16,337 nt of DNA from DATFYI01 sp035315125 (GTDB lineage: Bacteria; Chloroflexota; Anaerolineae; Anaerolineales; Anaerolineaceae). The position numbers and the translations under genes are program-made. The notes under the pieces are model-generated. The model did no database searches. It was given only the letters and a program-made list of their open reading frames with translations, and had not been told where the DNA came from. Below are positions 8,301-14,275 of this stretch, piece by piece. The DNA is taken from positions 1 to 16,337 of the forward strand of contig DATFYI010000091.1 in NCBI GenBank assembly GCA_035315125.1, written 5' to 3'. Position 1 is the first letter of the stretch. Every line of letters begins with the position of its first letter.

Positions 8301-9029
8301 GAGTGCGTCCGGAATGGAGCAGAGATCGCCGAGAAGATTCAGCACCATCAGTGGCAGACTTATATTGATATTGTTAGCGGGGTCGTTTACCTAGATTTAT
8401 TTTCATTTGAAAAAGCAAGAATCTGTTTTCAAAGTGCTTTAGTGATGGCTCAGCAGAGCCATTCAACACACTGGATCCATGTTTCTTGTGGCTTTCTAGC
8501 AGAGACCTTGATTAAAAACCATGATCTGGCAGGTGCTCGAGAATTATTAGAACAATTCCAATTGGACGATATTCGTATGATTACAAATGGCGGGCGTTTG
8601 GTATGGGCGGCGCGAGCTGAACTGGCATTGGCAAAAGGAGACCCTCGACATGCCATAGAGTTTGTAAAAAAGATGATGGAGGCTCTTTCTTATTCTGCAA
8701 AAGATGTAGTTGTGAGATTATGGATGCTGCGTGCTGAGGCGCTGATGCTGCTTGCTGAAAACAAGGCTGATAATGCTGAGAGGCAATTTTTGTTGAATGA
8801 AGCACAGGATTTACTTTTTGCTGTTCTGGCCGAGGTACAAGCCTTGGATTACCGCTCCAAAATTTGGCGGATTCATCGGTCTCTGGCAAAGTTATATCGA
8901 TTCCAGGGCAAAAATACTGAGGCTGAAATGGAACATCAGACCGCTCGCCAATTTGTGCTCGAGCTGGCAGATGAGATTAGTGATCGGGAATTGCGAGATG
9001 ATTTTATCCACCAGGCGATGGAAGCATGA
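5328..9029 (+). CDS. Zinc-ribbon class III nucleotide cyclase with AAA ATPase and TPR regions
   Basis: 1233-residue soluble protein. Residues 3-45 hold two CxxC...CxxC zinc ribbons (C3, C6, C17, C20; C28, C31, C42, C45). Residues about 88-268 are a class III cyclase domain with metal-binding D98 and D142 and transition-state residues N219 and R223. The two purine-selecting positions are R138 (usually Lys in adenylate cyclases) and T212 (usually Asp, but Thr or Ser in class IIIb). A STAND/AAA-like ATPase follows, with Walker A GEPGIGKS (318-325) and Walker B IILDD ending at D457-D458. From about 700 to the end, helical pairs resemble TPR repeats. It probably makes cAMP, but guanylate activity cannot be excluded. 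I chose ATG 5328, preceded by AAGGTG at 5312-5317, over an in-frame TTG at 5289; both zinc ribbons are kept. It lies 259 bases after the kinase that carries a cyclic-nucleotide-binding domain. Confidence 0.92.
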   Translation: MRCLNCSSINPDDAKFCQQCGQPMERVCPYCSTHNPLDAKYCKNCGKNLLDTQNNLDNVKLSSKPGFTGTSSQSIIEQGGSSSHLAGERRIVTILFADVVDSTSLAERMDPEDWTAIMNRAFDILNPIISHYEGTIARLMGDALLVFFGAPVAHEDDPIRAGRAALDLISVTREYAQELQTQYGIDFGIRVGLNTGPVVVGEVGSILAYEYTAMGDAVNLAARMQASARPMTVLITENTYRFLAQAFECTDLGKIAVKGKMEPVHVYELEHLNPLFLGTRSLNRQQGAIVGREKELRLLMQLGEAVQAGLGRAVLVVGEPGIGKSRLVLEWRSLVNKLQPADFPQITWMEGRTLSYGRGMPYHLLVDLMHSILNINPGAGSVETLIALQALCENLFGDEKKAIIPFLGHFMSLPLQGDALDRLRLLDPQALQAQYLAALSRLIVALAERGSLYIILDDIQWADPSSIDLLVHLVPIILRTRILFCVVTRPDREATGWKLVENLRDKMGAGLTEITLAALSETESSQLIAKLLDTTNLPESINELICNSSDGNPLFVEEVVQMLVDRQILARQNEGWQVTKGIESLEIPDNLQSLLLARIDRLPVDARHILRVASVIGRQFSTGVLEKVLNRLGPVQRKNAHLVQLAQLESSGLIALAGTLPEIEYTFRHALIQDAVYVSLLKSEQHELHLIVGEVLEEIHKDHRSEIANRLAEHFWQAGRPQRALPYFLMSAEQARLSYANSEAIENYSRALMAAEHEPRTMAAILRARGELYEITGDFDLARLDQEQALELSQTSQDMTAEWQALINLGALWSARDYQKTGTYYRRALSLARTIGDDLILATSLNRVGNYYINVEQPLDSQKSHQEALNIFTRLGDEKGIAETNDLLGMSNALGGNILKAFEHFTQSVALFEKLGDLRSLSSSLAAESILTSEPQTDTFVPAGITSKDAIQMTERALQLATDIGWRSGQVFSYCTLVVNLVAVGHYDRAMECVRNGAEIAEKIQHHQWQTYIDIVSGVVYLDLFSFEKARICFQSALVMAQQSHSTHWIHVSCGFLAETLIKNHDLAGARELLEQFQLDDIRMITNGGRLVWAARAELALAKGDPRHAIEFVKKMMEALSYSAKDVVVRLWMLRAEALMLLAENKADNAERQFLLNEAQDLLFAVLAEVQALDYRSKIWRIHRSLAKLYRFQGKNTEAEMEHQTARQFVLELADEISDRELRDDFIHQAMEA

Positions 9030-9123
9030 GGATGAAAAGGCATAGGTTTAATCTCTACTTCCCTCTAACTTCATTCTGAAAAGATCTAAGCCCAAGAAGA
9101 TTAGGTTAGGATAAACCAGCGCA

Positions 9124-10368
9124 CTATTGTTCTTTCTGCAATATAAAATCATGGATCACTCGTAAGCAAGCCCGGACTGCCTCAGGTTCCACCCGATCGA
9201 TCGTGTCCTTTAAAGTATGATAAACCAGGCCGTCGCGAATGATCTCAGTTGGCATAGCGATCATGGTGGTGGCTTTAAACCCAACCTTTGCCAGTTCGGC
9301 GGCATCGGTGGATCCGCCCCCAAACAACATTTGGGTCAGACGAGCGGGATAACCCGCCTTGCAGGCTATCTGCTGGCATTCTTGAGCTGTTTCCTGAGAA
9401 AGTTTTACGTATCCGTTCAGGTCACTTAGCATGAATTGAAGCTGGTTGGCGTTATAAATCGTATCGATATTCAGCATAAAACTAGGGAAAGACTGCAACT
9501 CGGCGGAATGCTGGCGTACAAAAGCCCGGGAGCCGCGCAATCCCGATTCTTCGGCATCAAAGCTTATAAAGGTCAAGCGAGTATGCTTGAGACTACTCGA
9601 TCCAGTTCCAGGTTGGTTGGCAAACATCCTGGCGGTTTGTATTATCATTGCAGAGGCGATCAGGTTGTCTCCGGCGCCGGGAGAAACCTTCCGGCCGACC
9701 AGAAAAAATTTTGGTATCACGACCAGCAAGCCTGCCAGCATAAAAATCTTAAGAACTCCGATGTATGTGGGTAGGCGTCCACTGAATGCTTGTATAAAAA
9801 CCCAGCTTGAGCAAAAGATAATCCCGCCGATGTGGAACAGGTCGGGAGCAAAGGCTCGGAAAGCAAACAGTTTCTGATATTTTTTCAGAAAAAGAATCTC
9901 TTGTGGGCTGTCGTGGTGACCGCTGATGATGATTTGTTGTTCGACCTTGCCTTGAGGCTCTAACTTCGACCAAACATTGGCGCAGGTTTTTTGGGGGAAT
10001 AACCAATCAAAAAATTCACGATAATATCCAAATTCCAGCATTCCACTGACTATTATGAACAAAAGGCCAATTACGGCTGGCAACGGCTGGTTGTAGAATA
10101 TTAATATTAGACAAATGATATACACAGTCACATTAATCTTATAGAAATTCATAAAGGCCAGAGGGTGAGTTGTAAAGGTCTCTAAACGCGCTGTTCCACA
10201 GATGTTTTCAAATTCTTCTCGTATGCTTTTGGCTGTATTAAGACAGCTTTCCGTGCCAGCCAGACGTGGGCCAAACCGATTGATGATGTCCATCGTCCAA
10301 GATAAGCATTGGGAGGCAGGTCCTTCAAATAAATTTGGAAGATTATTGGTTGGTGATGGGGGTTTCAT
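9124..10368 (-). CDS. Membrane-embedded M28-family zinc peptidase
   Basis: 414 residues, read on the - strand and convergent with the cyclase gene. The M28 dinuclear zinc site is complete: H151 with D153 (GHHDSP), bridging D234 (GAGDN), catalytic base E273 and ligand E274 (DAEES), D302 (NIDT) and H384 (VYHT). These relatives are aminopeptidases or carboxypeptidases of the peptidase-Q type; the substrate is unknown. Four hydrophobic stretches at about 78-93, 96-111, 178-194 and 203-224 look like two membrane hairpins. The second lies between zinc ligands H151 and D234, inside the catalytic domain. No cleavable signal peptide is seen. The ATG at 10368 has only a weak, distant AGGA upstream, so the start is less sure than the identity. 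It diverges from the AIF-like gene across 102 bases. Confidence 0.88.
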   Translation of the reverse strand: MKPPSPTNNLPNLFEGPASQCLSWTMDIINRFGPRLAGTESCLNTAKSIREEFENICGTARLETFTTHPLAFMNFYKINVTVYIICLILIFYNQPLPAVIGLLFIIVSGMLEFGYYREFFDWLFPQKTCANVWSKLEPQGKVEQQIIISGHHDSPQEILFLKKYQKLFAFRAFAPDLFHIGGIIFCSSWVFIQAFSGRLPTYIGVLKIFMLAGLLVVIPKFFLVGRKVSPGAGDNLIASAMIIQTARMFANQPGTGSSSLKHTRLTFISFDAEESGLRGSRAFVRQHSAELQSFPSFMLNIDTIYNANQLQFMLSDLNGYVKLSQETAQECQQIACKAGYPARLTQMLFGGGSTDAAELAKVGFKATTMIAMPTEIIRDGLVYHTLKDTIDRVEPEAVRACLRVIHDFILQKEQ

Positions 10369-10416
10369 TGAACATTATTTTATCCTAAGTCTATTTTATT
10401 ATTTGCGCATAGTCGC

Positions 10417-10422
10417 TATAAT
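10417..10422 (+). promoter_or_regulatory. Probable -10 box of the AIF-like gene
   Basis: A perfect TATAAT lies 48 bases before the ATG at 10471, in the 102-base divergent gap shared with the peptidase gene. The matching -35 is poor (TTTTAT at 10394-10399, spacing 17). No clear promoter was found for the opposite strand. Confidence 0.4.
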
Positions 10423-10470
10423 ATATCTAAATAGTAAAATAAATCATTCATATTGAAAGTCAGGTGAAAA

Positions 10471-11646
10471 ATGCCAGATTATAAATACTTAATTATCGGA
10501 AGTGGATTAACTGCTGATGCGGCTATTCATGGTATTCGAGAAATTGATAAAACGAGTTCAATCGGCGTGATTGGTGCTGAAGAATACCCGCCTTACAACC
10601 GTCCTTCATTGTCTAAAAAATTGTGGATGGGAAAGCCATTTGATAGTATTTGGCGCAAAGCTGCTGAACCGCCCGCAGAATTTCATCTTGGTCGACGGGC
10701 CAGCTACCTTGATCCGCAAAGAAGGCTGGTATTGGACGATCACAGTGAATCCTACCACTATGGAAAGCTATTATTAGCTACGGGCGTAATTCCGAATAAG
10801 TTGCCATTTGGGAACGATGAAATCATTTATTTTAGAACTTTGGATGATTATAAAAAGCTGCGTTTGTTGAGTGAGCGAAATGGCCAGATTGCTGTGATCG
10901 GTGGAGGCTTTATCGGTTCTGAGATAGCTGCTGCCCTGGCAATGAATGGTAAAAAAGTTGTTATGCTGTTTTTGGAAGCCGGTATTGGCGCACGTATGTT
11001 TCCAGCAGATCTATCCCAATTTCTGAATGAGTTTTACCGTCAGAAAAATGTAGATGTGCTGCCAAAGGAAAGTCTGGTGAGTTTTGAGGACCGCAGCAGT
11101 GATATCCTCTTAAAAACTAAGGGTGGCAATGAGATTGTAGTGGATGGTGTCGTAGCAGGTCTTGGAACCCAGCCGGATATCGCGTTAGCGCAAAGCGCCG
11201 GTTTAGCAGTACAAAATGGCATCCTGGTGGATGAATATCTCCAAACCAGTATGCAGGATATCTATGCGGCTGGCGATGTAGCAAATTTTATAAATACTGC
11301 GTTGGAAAAACGCACGCGAGTGGAACATGAAGATAACGCCAAGATGATGGGGAAAATGGCCGGTCGAAACATGGCTGGCGCAGCTGAACAATACACTCAT
11401 TTGCCGTATTTCTTCTCGGATTTATTTGAGCTGGGTTACGAAGCAGTCGGCGAGCTGGATTCTCGAATGGAAATAGTGGCTGATTGGCAAGAACCTTACC
11501 ACAAGGGAGTGCTCTATTATCTGGCAGATCAACGCGTACGGGGCGTTTTATTGTGGAATGTATGGGACCGGGTAGACAACGCTAGATCTCTGATTTCTGA
11601 AAAAGGTCCGGTACGATCAGATAATCTCAAAGGTCGCATCTCTTGA
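10471..11646 (+). CDS. AIF-like FAD/NAD(P)H oxidoreductase
   Basis: 391-residue soluble flavoprotein. It has the two-dinucleotide-fold layout: FAD motif GSGLTA (10-15, with Ala in the third Gly position), NAD motif GGGFIGSE (144-151) and the second FAD motif IYAAGDVA (264-271). Family resemblance is closest to apoptosis-inducing factor, as judged by eye from memory. Shared segments include PYNRPSLSK (41-49), the LFLEAG stretch (166-171), RVEHEDNA (283-290) with MAGRNMAGA after it, and FFSDLFELGYEAVGELDS (314-331). Such proteins pass electrons from NADH to an acceptor such as a ferredoxin, rubredoxin or quinone; the partner is not in this window. AGGTGA at 10462-10467 supports the ATG. Rubredoxin or ferredoxin reductase is the alternative name for the same fold. 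Confidence 0.87.
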   Translation: MPDYKYLIIGSGLTADAAIHGIREIDKTSSIGVIGAEEYPPYNRPSLSKKLWMGKPFDSIWRKAAEPPAEFHLGRRASYLDPQRRLVLDDHSESYHYGKLLLATGVIPNKLPFGNDEIIYFRTLDDYKKLRLLSERNGQIAVIGGGFIGSEIAAALAMNGKKVVMLFLEAGIGARMFPADLSQFLNEFYRQKNVDVLPKESLVSFEDRSSDILLKTKGGNEIVVDGVVAGLGTQPDIALAQSAGLAVQNGILVDEYLQTSMQDIYAAGDVANFINTALEKRTRVEHEDNAKMMGKMAGRNMAGAAEQYTHLPYFFSDLFELGYEAVGELDSRMEIVADWQEPYHKGVLYYLADQRVRGVLLWNVWDRVDNARSLISEKGPVRSDNLKGRIS

Positions 11647-11839
11647 GTTAATTATATTTATTCCCGGCGGGAAGAAGAATCATCTTCTTGTCTGGATACC
11701 CTGTTCATAATCGTTGTCCTTTAAGGTTTTTATTAATTTCTTATAAGGATAAACACAATCAAAGAAGTTATAAATGATAACAATCTGACATAATAGGGAA
11801 AAATTATTTTTGATTTGGAAAAAATACCACTAATTTATC

Positions 11840-11856
11840 TGTTTTCCCGGAAAACA
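11840..11856. promoter_or_regulatory. Perfect 8-1-8 palindrome, possible operator
   Basis: TGTTTTCC-C-GGAAAACA is a perfect 17-base palindrome about 65 bases before the HAD gene start. Its size and symmetry suit a dimeric repressor. A weak promoter (TTGATT at 11810-11815, TTTATC at 11834-11839, spacing 18) ends just before it, so a bound protein could block transcription of the HAD-gnd operon. The regulator is unknown. Confidence 0.45.
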
Positions 11857-11888
11857 TATTGGATCTTTCACGAAGTAGGATCCTGACT

Positions 11889-11900
11889 TGATGATCATCA
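11889..11900. repeat. Perfect 12-base palindrome near the HAD ribosome-binding site
   Basis: TGATGATCATCA is fully self-complementary and lies directly before the AAGGAAG ribosome-binding site. An eight-base palindrome, AGGATCCT, sits at 11877-11884. These may be operator or RNA structure, or chance. Confidence 0.3.
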
Positions 11901-11921
11901 TTAAGGAAGTCAAAGATAAAA

Positions 11922-12551
11922 ATGAGCGAGAAAGACCCTCAAATCACTGCTTTGTTTCTGGATGTGGGCGGCGTTTTACTGACCAACGCCTGGGATACAA
12001 AAACTCGCAAAAATGCTTGCGAAGCGTTCAACCTGGATTTTGATGATCTGAATGAAAGGCATCACCTTAGTTTTGACACATATGAGTTGGGAAAATTAAG
12101 CCTTGACGAGTATTTAACACGGATAATATTCTACAAGGACCAGCCATTTTCAAAGCAGACTTTTATTAATTATATGTTGGCTCAAACCAGGCCTTATCTG
12201 GAAATGATTAATTTCATTACCCAGTTGAAAGACAAATATCATTTAAAAATTGTTGTTGTGAGTAATGAAGGTCGTGAGTTAATGATCGACCGTATTCAAA
12301 GGTTTCGATTGGATAAATTTGTAGATTTCTTTGTGTCTTCCAGTTTTGTCCATTTTCGCAAGCCGGACCAGGACATTTATAATATTGCGCTTGATATTGC
12401 CCAGGTTTCGCGTCCTCAAATTGTTTATATTGAGGACCGCCCCCTGTTTGTTGAAGTTGCCCGTAGTCTGGATATCCTCACTATCCAGCATAGAGATTTA
12501 CCGACGACAAGGCATATGCTGGCCGAGGTGGGGTTATCTCTAGATCAGTAA
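11922..12551 (+). CDS. HAD-family hydrolase
   Basis: 209-residue soluble protein of the haloacid dehalogenase superfamily. Motif I is LFLDVGGVLL with nucleophile D14; the residue two positions later is Gly16 rather than the usual Asp, as in the YihX-like group of HAD hydrolases, which reads DLGN or DxGG. Motif II is S114 (VVVSNE), motif III is K147 (FRKPDQ) and motif IV is E171-D172 (YIEDRP). A helical cap follows motif I, as in subfamily I. It is probably a sugar-phosphate or small-molecule phosphatase, but the substrate cannot be read from the sequence. It lies 15 bases before gnd and is almost surely cotranscribed, which hints at a sugar-phosphate substrate. Confidence 0.85.
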   Translation: MSEKDPQITALFLDVGGVLLTNAWDTKTRKNACEAFNLDFDDLNERHHLSFDTYELGKLSLDEYLTRIIFYKDQPFSKQTFINYMLAQTRPYLEMINFITQLKDKYHLKIVVVSNEGRELMIDRIQRFRLDKFVDFFVSSSFVHFRKPDQDIYNIALDIAQVSRPQIVYIEDRPLFVEVARSLDILTIQHRDLPTTRHMLAEVGLSLDQ

Positions 12552-12566
12552 TTATAGGAGAAGATC

Positions 12567-13979
12567 ATGCAAGGACAATCTGATATTGGTATGATTGGCC
12601 TGGGTGTTATGGGTCGAAATTTAATATTGAATATTGCCGATCATGGTTACTCCGTGGTTGGGTATGACAAGAATCCTAATCAAATTCAGGAATTGCGCGT
12701 TGCAGTAGAAAAAAGGCCAGTGTATGTGGCAACTACCCTGGCAGATTTTATTACGAACTTAAAGAAGCCGCGAGTAATCATGTTATTAGTACCAGCCGGT
12801 TCCCCAGTAGATGCTGTCATCCGCGATCTACTTCCTTTTATTGAAACAGGGGACGTGCTCATCGATGGCGGTAATTCACATTTTACCGATACAAATTTGC
12901 GGGCAAAAACCCTTGCCGGAAAAGGGATCTATTTTCTAGGGGTCGGTATTTCAGGCGGCGAAAGCGGCGCACGCCATGGGCCCTGCTTGATGCCTGGAGG
13001 ACCGCAAAGCGCTTATGAGCTGGTCCGAAAAATATTTGAATCGGTTGCAGCTCAGGTAAATGGCGAAGCTTGTGTAACCTATCTTGGTCCAGATTCTGCC
13101 GGTCATTATGTAAAAATGGTCCACAACGGGATCGAATATGCTTTTTTAGAGCTAATTGCCGAAAGTTATGCACTGATGAAAGATGGATTGGGCTTATCAG
13201 ATGATGATCTTCATGACGTGTTTGATCACTGGAATCGTGGACTGTTAAACTCATATCTGATTGAAATAACTGCCAATATTTTCCGATATACGGATGAACA
13301 AACAGGCCAAAAGCTGATTGATCAAATTCTGGATGAAGCTCGTCAAAAAGGGACTGGCAAATGGACGTCTCAAGATGCCTTGGATTTACAGGTACCAATA
13401 CCGGTTATTGACGCGGCGGTTTCTATGCGTGACCTGACTGCACTCAAAGAAGCGAGGCAGGCAGCTAGTAGAGTGCTGAATGGTCCTTCACCGCACCTTA
13501 GAGGAGATAAGACTGCTTTTATGGTTCATCTGGAAGAATCCCTTTATGCCAGTCTTGTCATTTCTTTTGCACAGGGGATGGCACTGCTATTCGCAGGCTC
13601 AAATCAATATGAGTATGATCTTAATCTCGAAGCGGTTGCCAGAATATGGCGAGGCGGCTGTATCATTCGCGCAGTTCTATTGGAGGATATCCGCGCTGCA
13701 TACCGTAATCAGCCAGGGCTGGCGAATCTGTTGATGGACTCACATTTAGGAAGTGCAGTAAGCGAAAGGCAATCTTCTTTGCGTTTGATTGTAAATGCTG
13801 CTGTGGAAATGGGTATCTCAATCCCAGGTTTCATGGCTGCTTTAGCATATTTTGATGGCTACCGCAGCGCCTGGTTACCAGCTAACCTGATCCAGGCACA
13901 AAGAGATTATTTTGGCGCGCATACATATGAGCGCGTGGATGCAAAGGGTGTATTTCATACTCATTGGGGGGAGGCTTAA
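12567..13979 (+). CDS. gnd: 6-Phosphogluconate dehydrogenase, decarboxylating
   Basis: Converts 6-phosphogluconate to ribulose 5-phosphate and CO2 with reduction of NAD(P)+, in the oxidative pentose phosphate pathway. The 470-residue length matches the long, dimeric form. Visible hallmarks are the dinucleotide motif GLGVMG (11-16), the GISGGESGARHGP segment (127-139), catalytic K183 and E190 in HYVKMVHNGIEY, KGTGKWTSQDALDL (261-274), and the C-terminal QAQRDYFGAHTYERVD with GVFHTHW. At the end of the second beta strand, where E. coli Gnd has Asn-Arg-Ser, this protein has D34-K35-N36, so cofactor preference may differ. AGGAG at 12556-12560 supports the ATG. It follows the HAD gene by 15 bases. 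Identity is secure. Confidence 0.96.
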   Translation: MQGQSDIGMIGLGVMGRNLILNIADHGYSVVGYDKNPNQIQELRVAVEKRPVYVATTLADFITNLKKPRVIMLLVPAGSPVDAVIRDLLPFIETGDVLIDGGNSHFTDTNLRAKTLAGKGIYFLGVGISGGESGARHGPCLMPGGPQSAYELVRKIFESVAAQVNGEACVTYLGPDSAGHYVKMVHNGIEYAFLELIAESYALMKDGLGLSDDDLHDVFDHWNRGLLNSYLIEITANIFRYTDEQTGQKLIDQILDEARQKGTGKWTSQDALDLQVPIPVIDAAVSMRDLTALKEARQAASRVLNGPSPHLRGDKTAFMVHLEESLYASLVISFAQGMALLFAGSNQYEYDLNLEAVARIWRGGCIIRAVLLEDIRAAYRNQPGLANLLMDSHLGSAVSERQSSLRLIVNAAVEMGISIPGFMAALAYFDGYRSAWLPANLIQAQRDYFGAHTYERVDAKGVFHTHWGEA

Positions 13980-14275
13980 AGTGGGTTTATGGGCCAAACC
14001 ATTTCTACCCTTTTAAGTCATAACTATTTTAATACGACACCAAATCAGGCAGTTGTTTTACTTGAAGATAGATTTTTTAGGGTTAGAATAAAGAGGATAA
14101 GAAAATATTAGCTATCTATAATTTCCAGGGCTGGATTTGACTATTATCCCAAATTTATCCTGCGAAATTGGTATTGATTGATCGCAGGAATACCCGATAA
14201 TCAAAATTATCATTTTTGTAATACCGATCTGCCACGTCTGAATTTGCCATACATTAATTTGAGTTGTGAATAAAA
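13980..14275. other. 296-base gap between gnd and the GAF gene
   Basis: No gene is seen. GGTTT-atgggcc-AAACC (13984-14000) is a weak hairpin after gnd without a proper T-run. Two promoter-like pairs point to the GAF gene: TTGAAG (14062-14067) with TAGAAT (14084-14089), spacing 16, and TTGATT (14174-14179) with GATAAT (14196-14201), spacing 16. The second lies among the inverted repeats listed next. The motif AATACC recurs at about 14190 and 14220, with its complement GGTATT at about 14170. Confidence 0.5.
14158..14189. repeat. 8-bp inverted repeat spanning a possible -35 box
   Basis: TCCTGCGA (14158-14165) and TCGCAGGA (14182-14189) are perfect complements around a 16-base loop that contains the TTGATT box. 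A second repeat, GATAAT-caaa-ATTATC, at 14196-14211 covers the candidate -10. The placement suggests an operator or a structured leader for the GAF gene. Confidence 0.35.

Larger units (their letters stand above)
11647..11921. other. 275-base leader with stacked palindromes before the HAD-gnd operon
   Basis: No gene is seen here. Near the upstream gene are TTCCC-ggc-GGGAA (11661-11673) and AAGAAGA-atca-TCTTCTT (11672-11689), which overlap and lack a T-run, so they are not a clear terminator. Nearer the HAD start are the stronger palindromes listed separately. AAGGAAG at 11903-11909 is the probable ribosome-binding site for the ATG at 11922, at a rather long 12-base spacing. Confidence 0.5.

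Noticed and set aside
12883..13398. 171-codon open frame on the - strand inside gnd
   Set aside because: It lies wholly within a secure gene, and its translation has no recognisable motif. It is a shadow of the codon bias of gnd.
13984..14014. GGTTT/AAACC hairpin after gnd as a terminator
   Set aside because: Only five pairs, and the sequence behind it is broken by C and A residues, so it is too weak to call.
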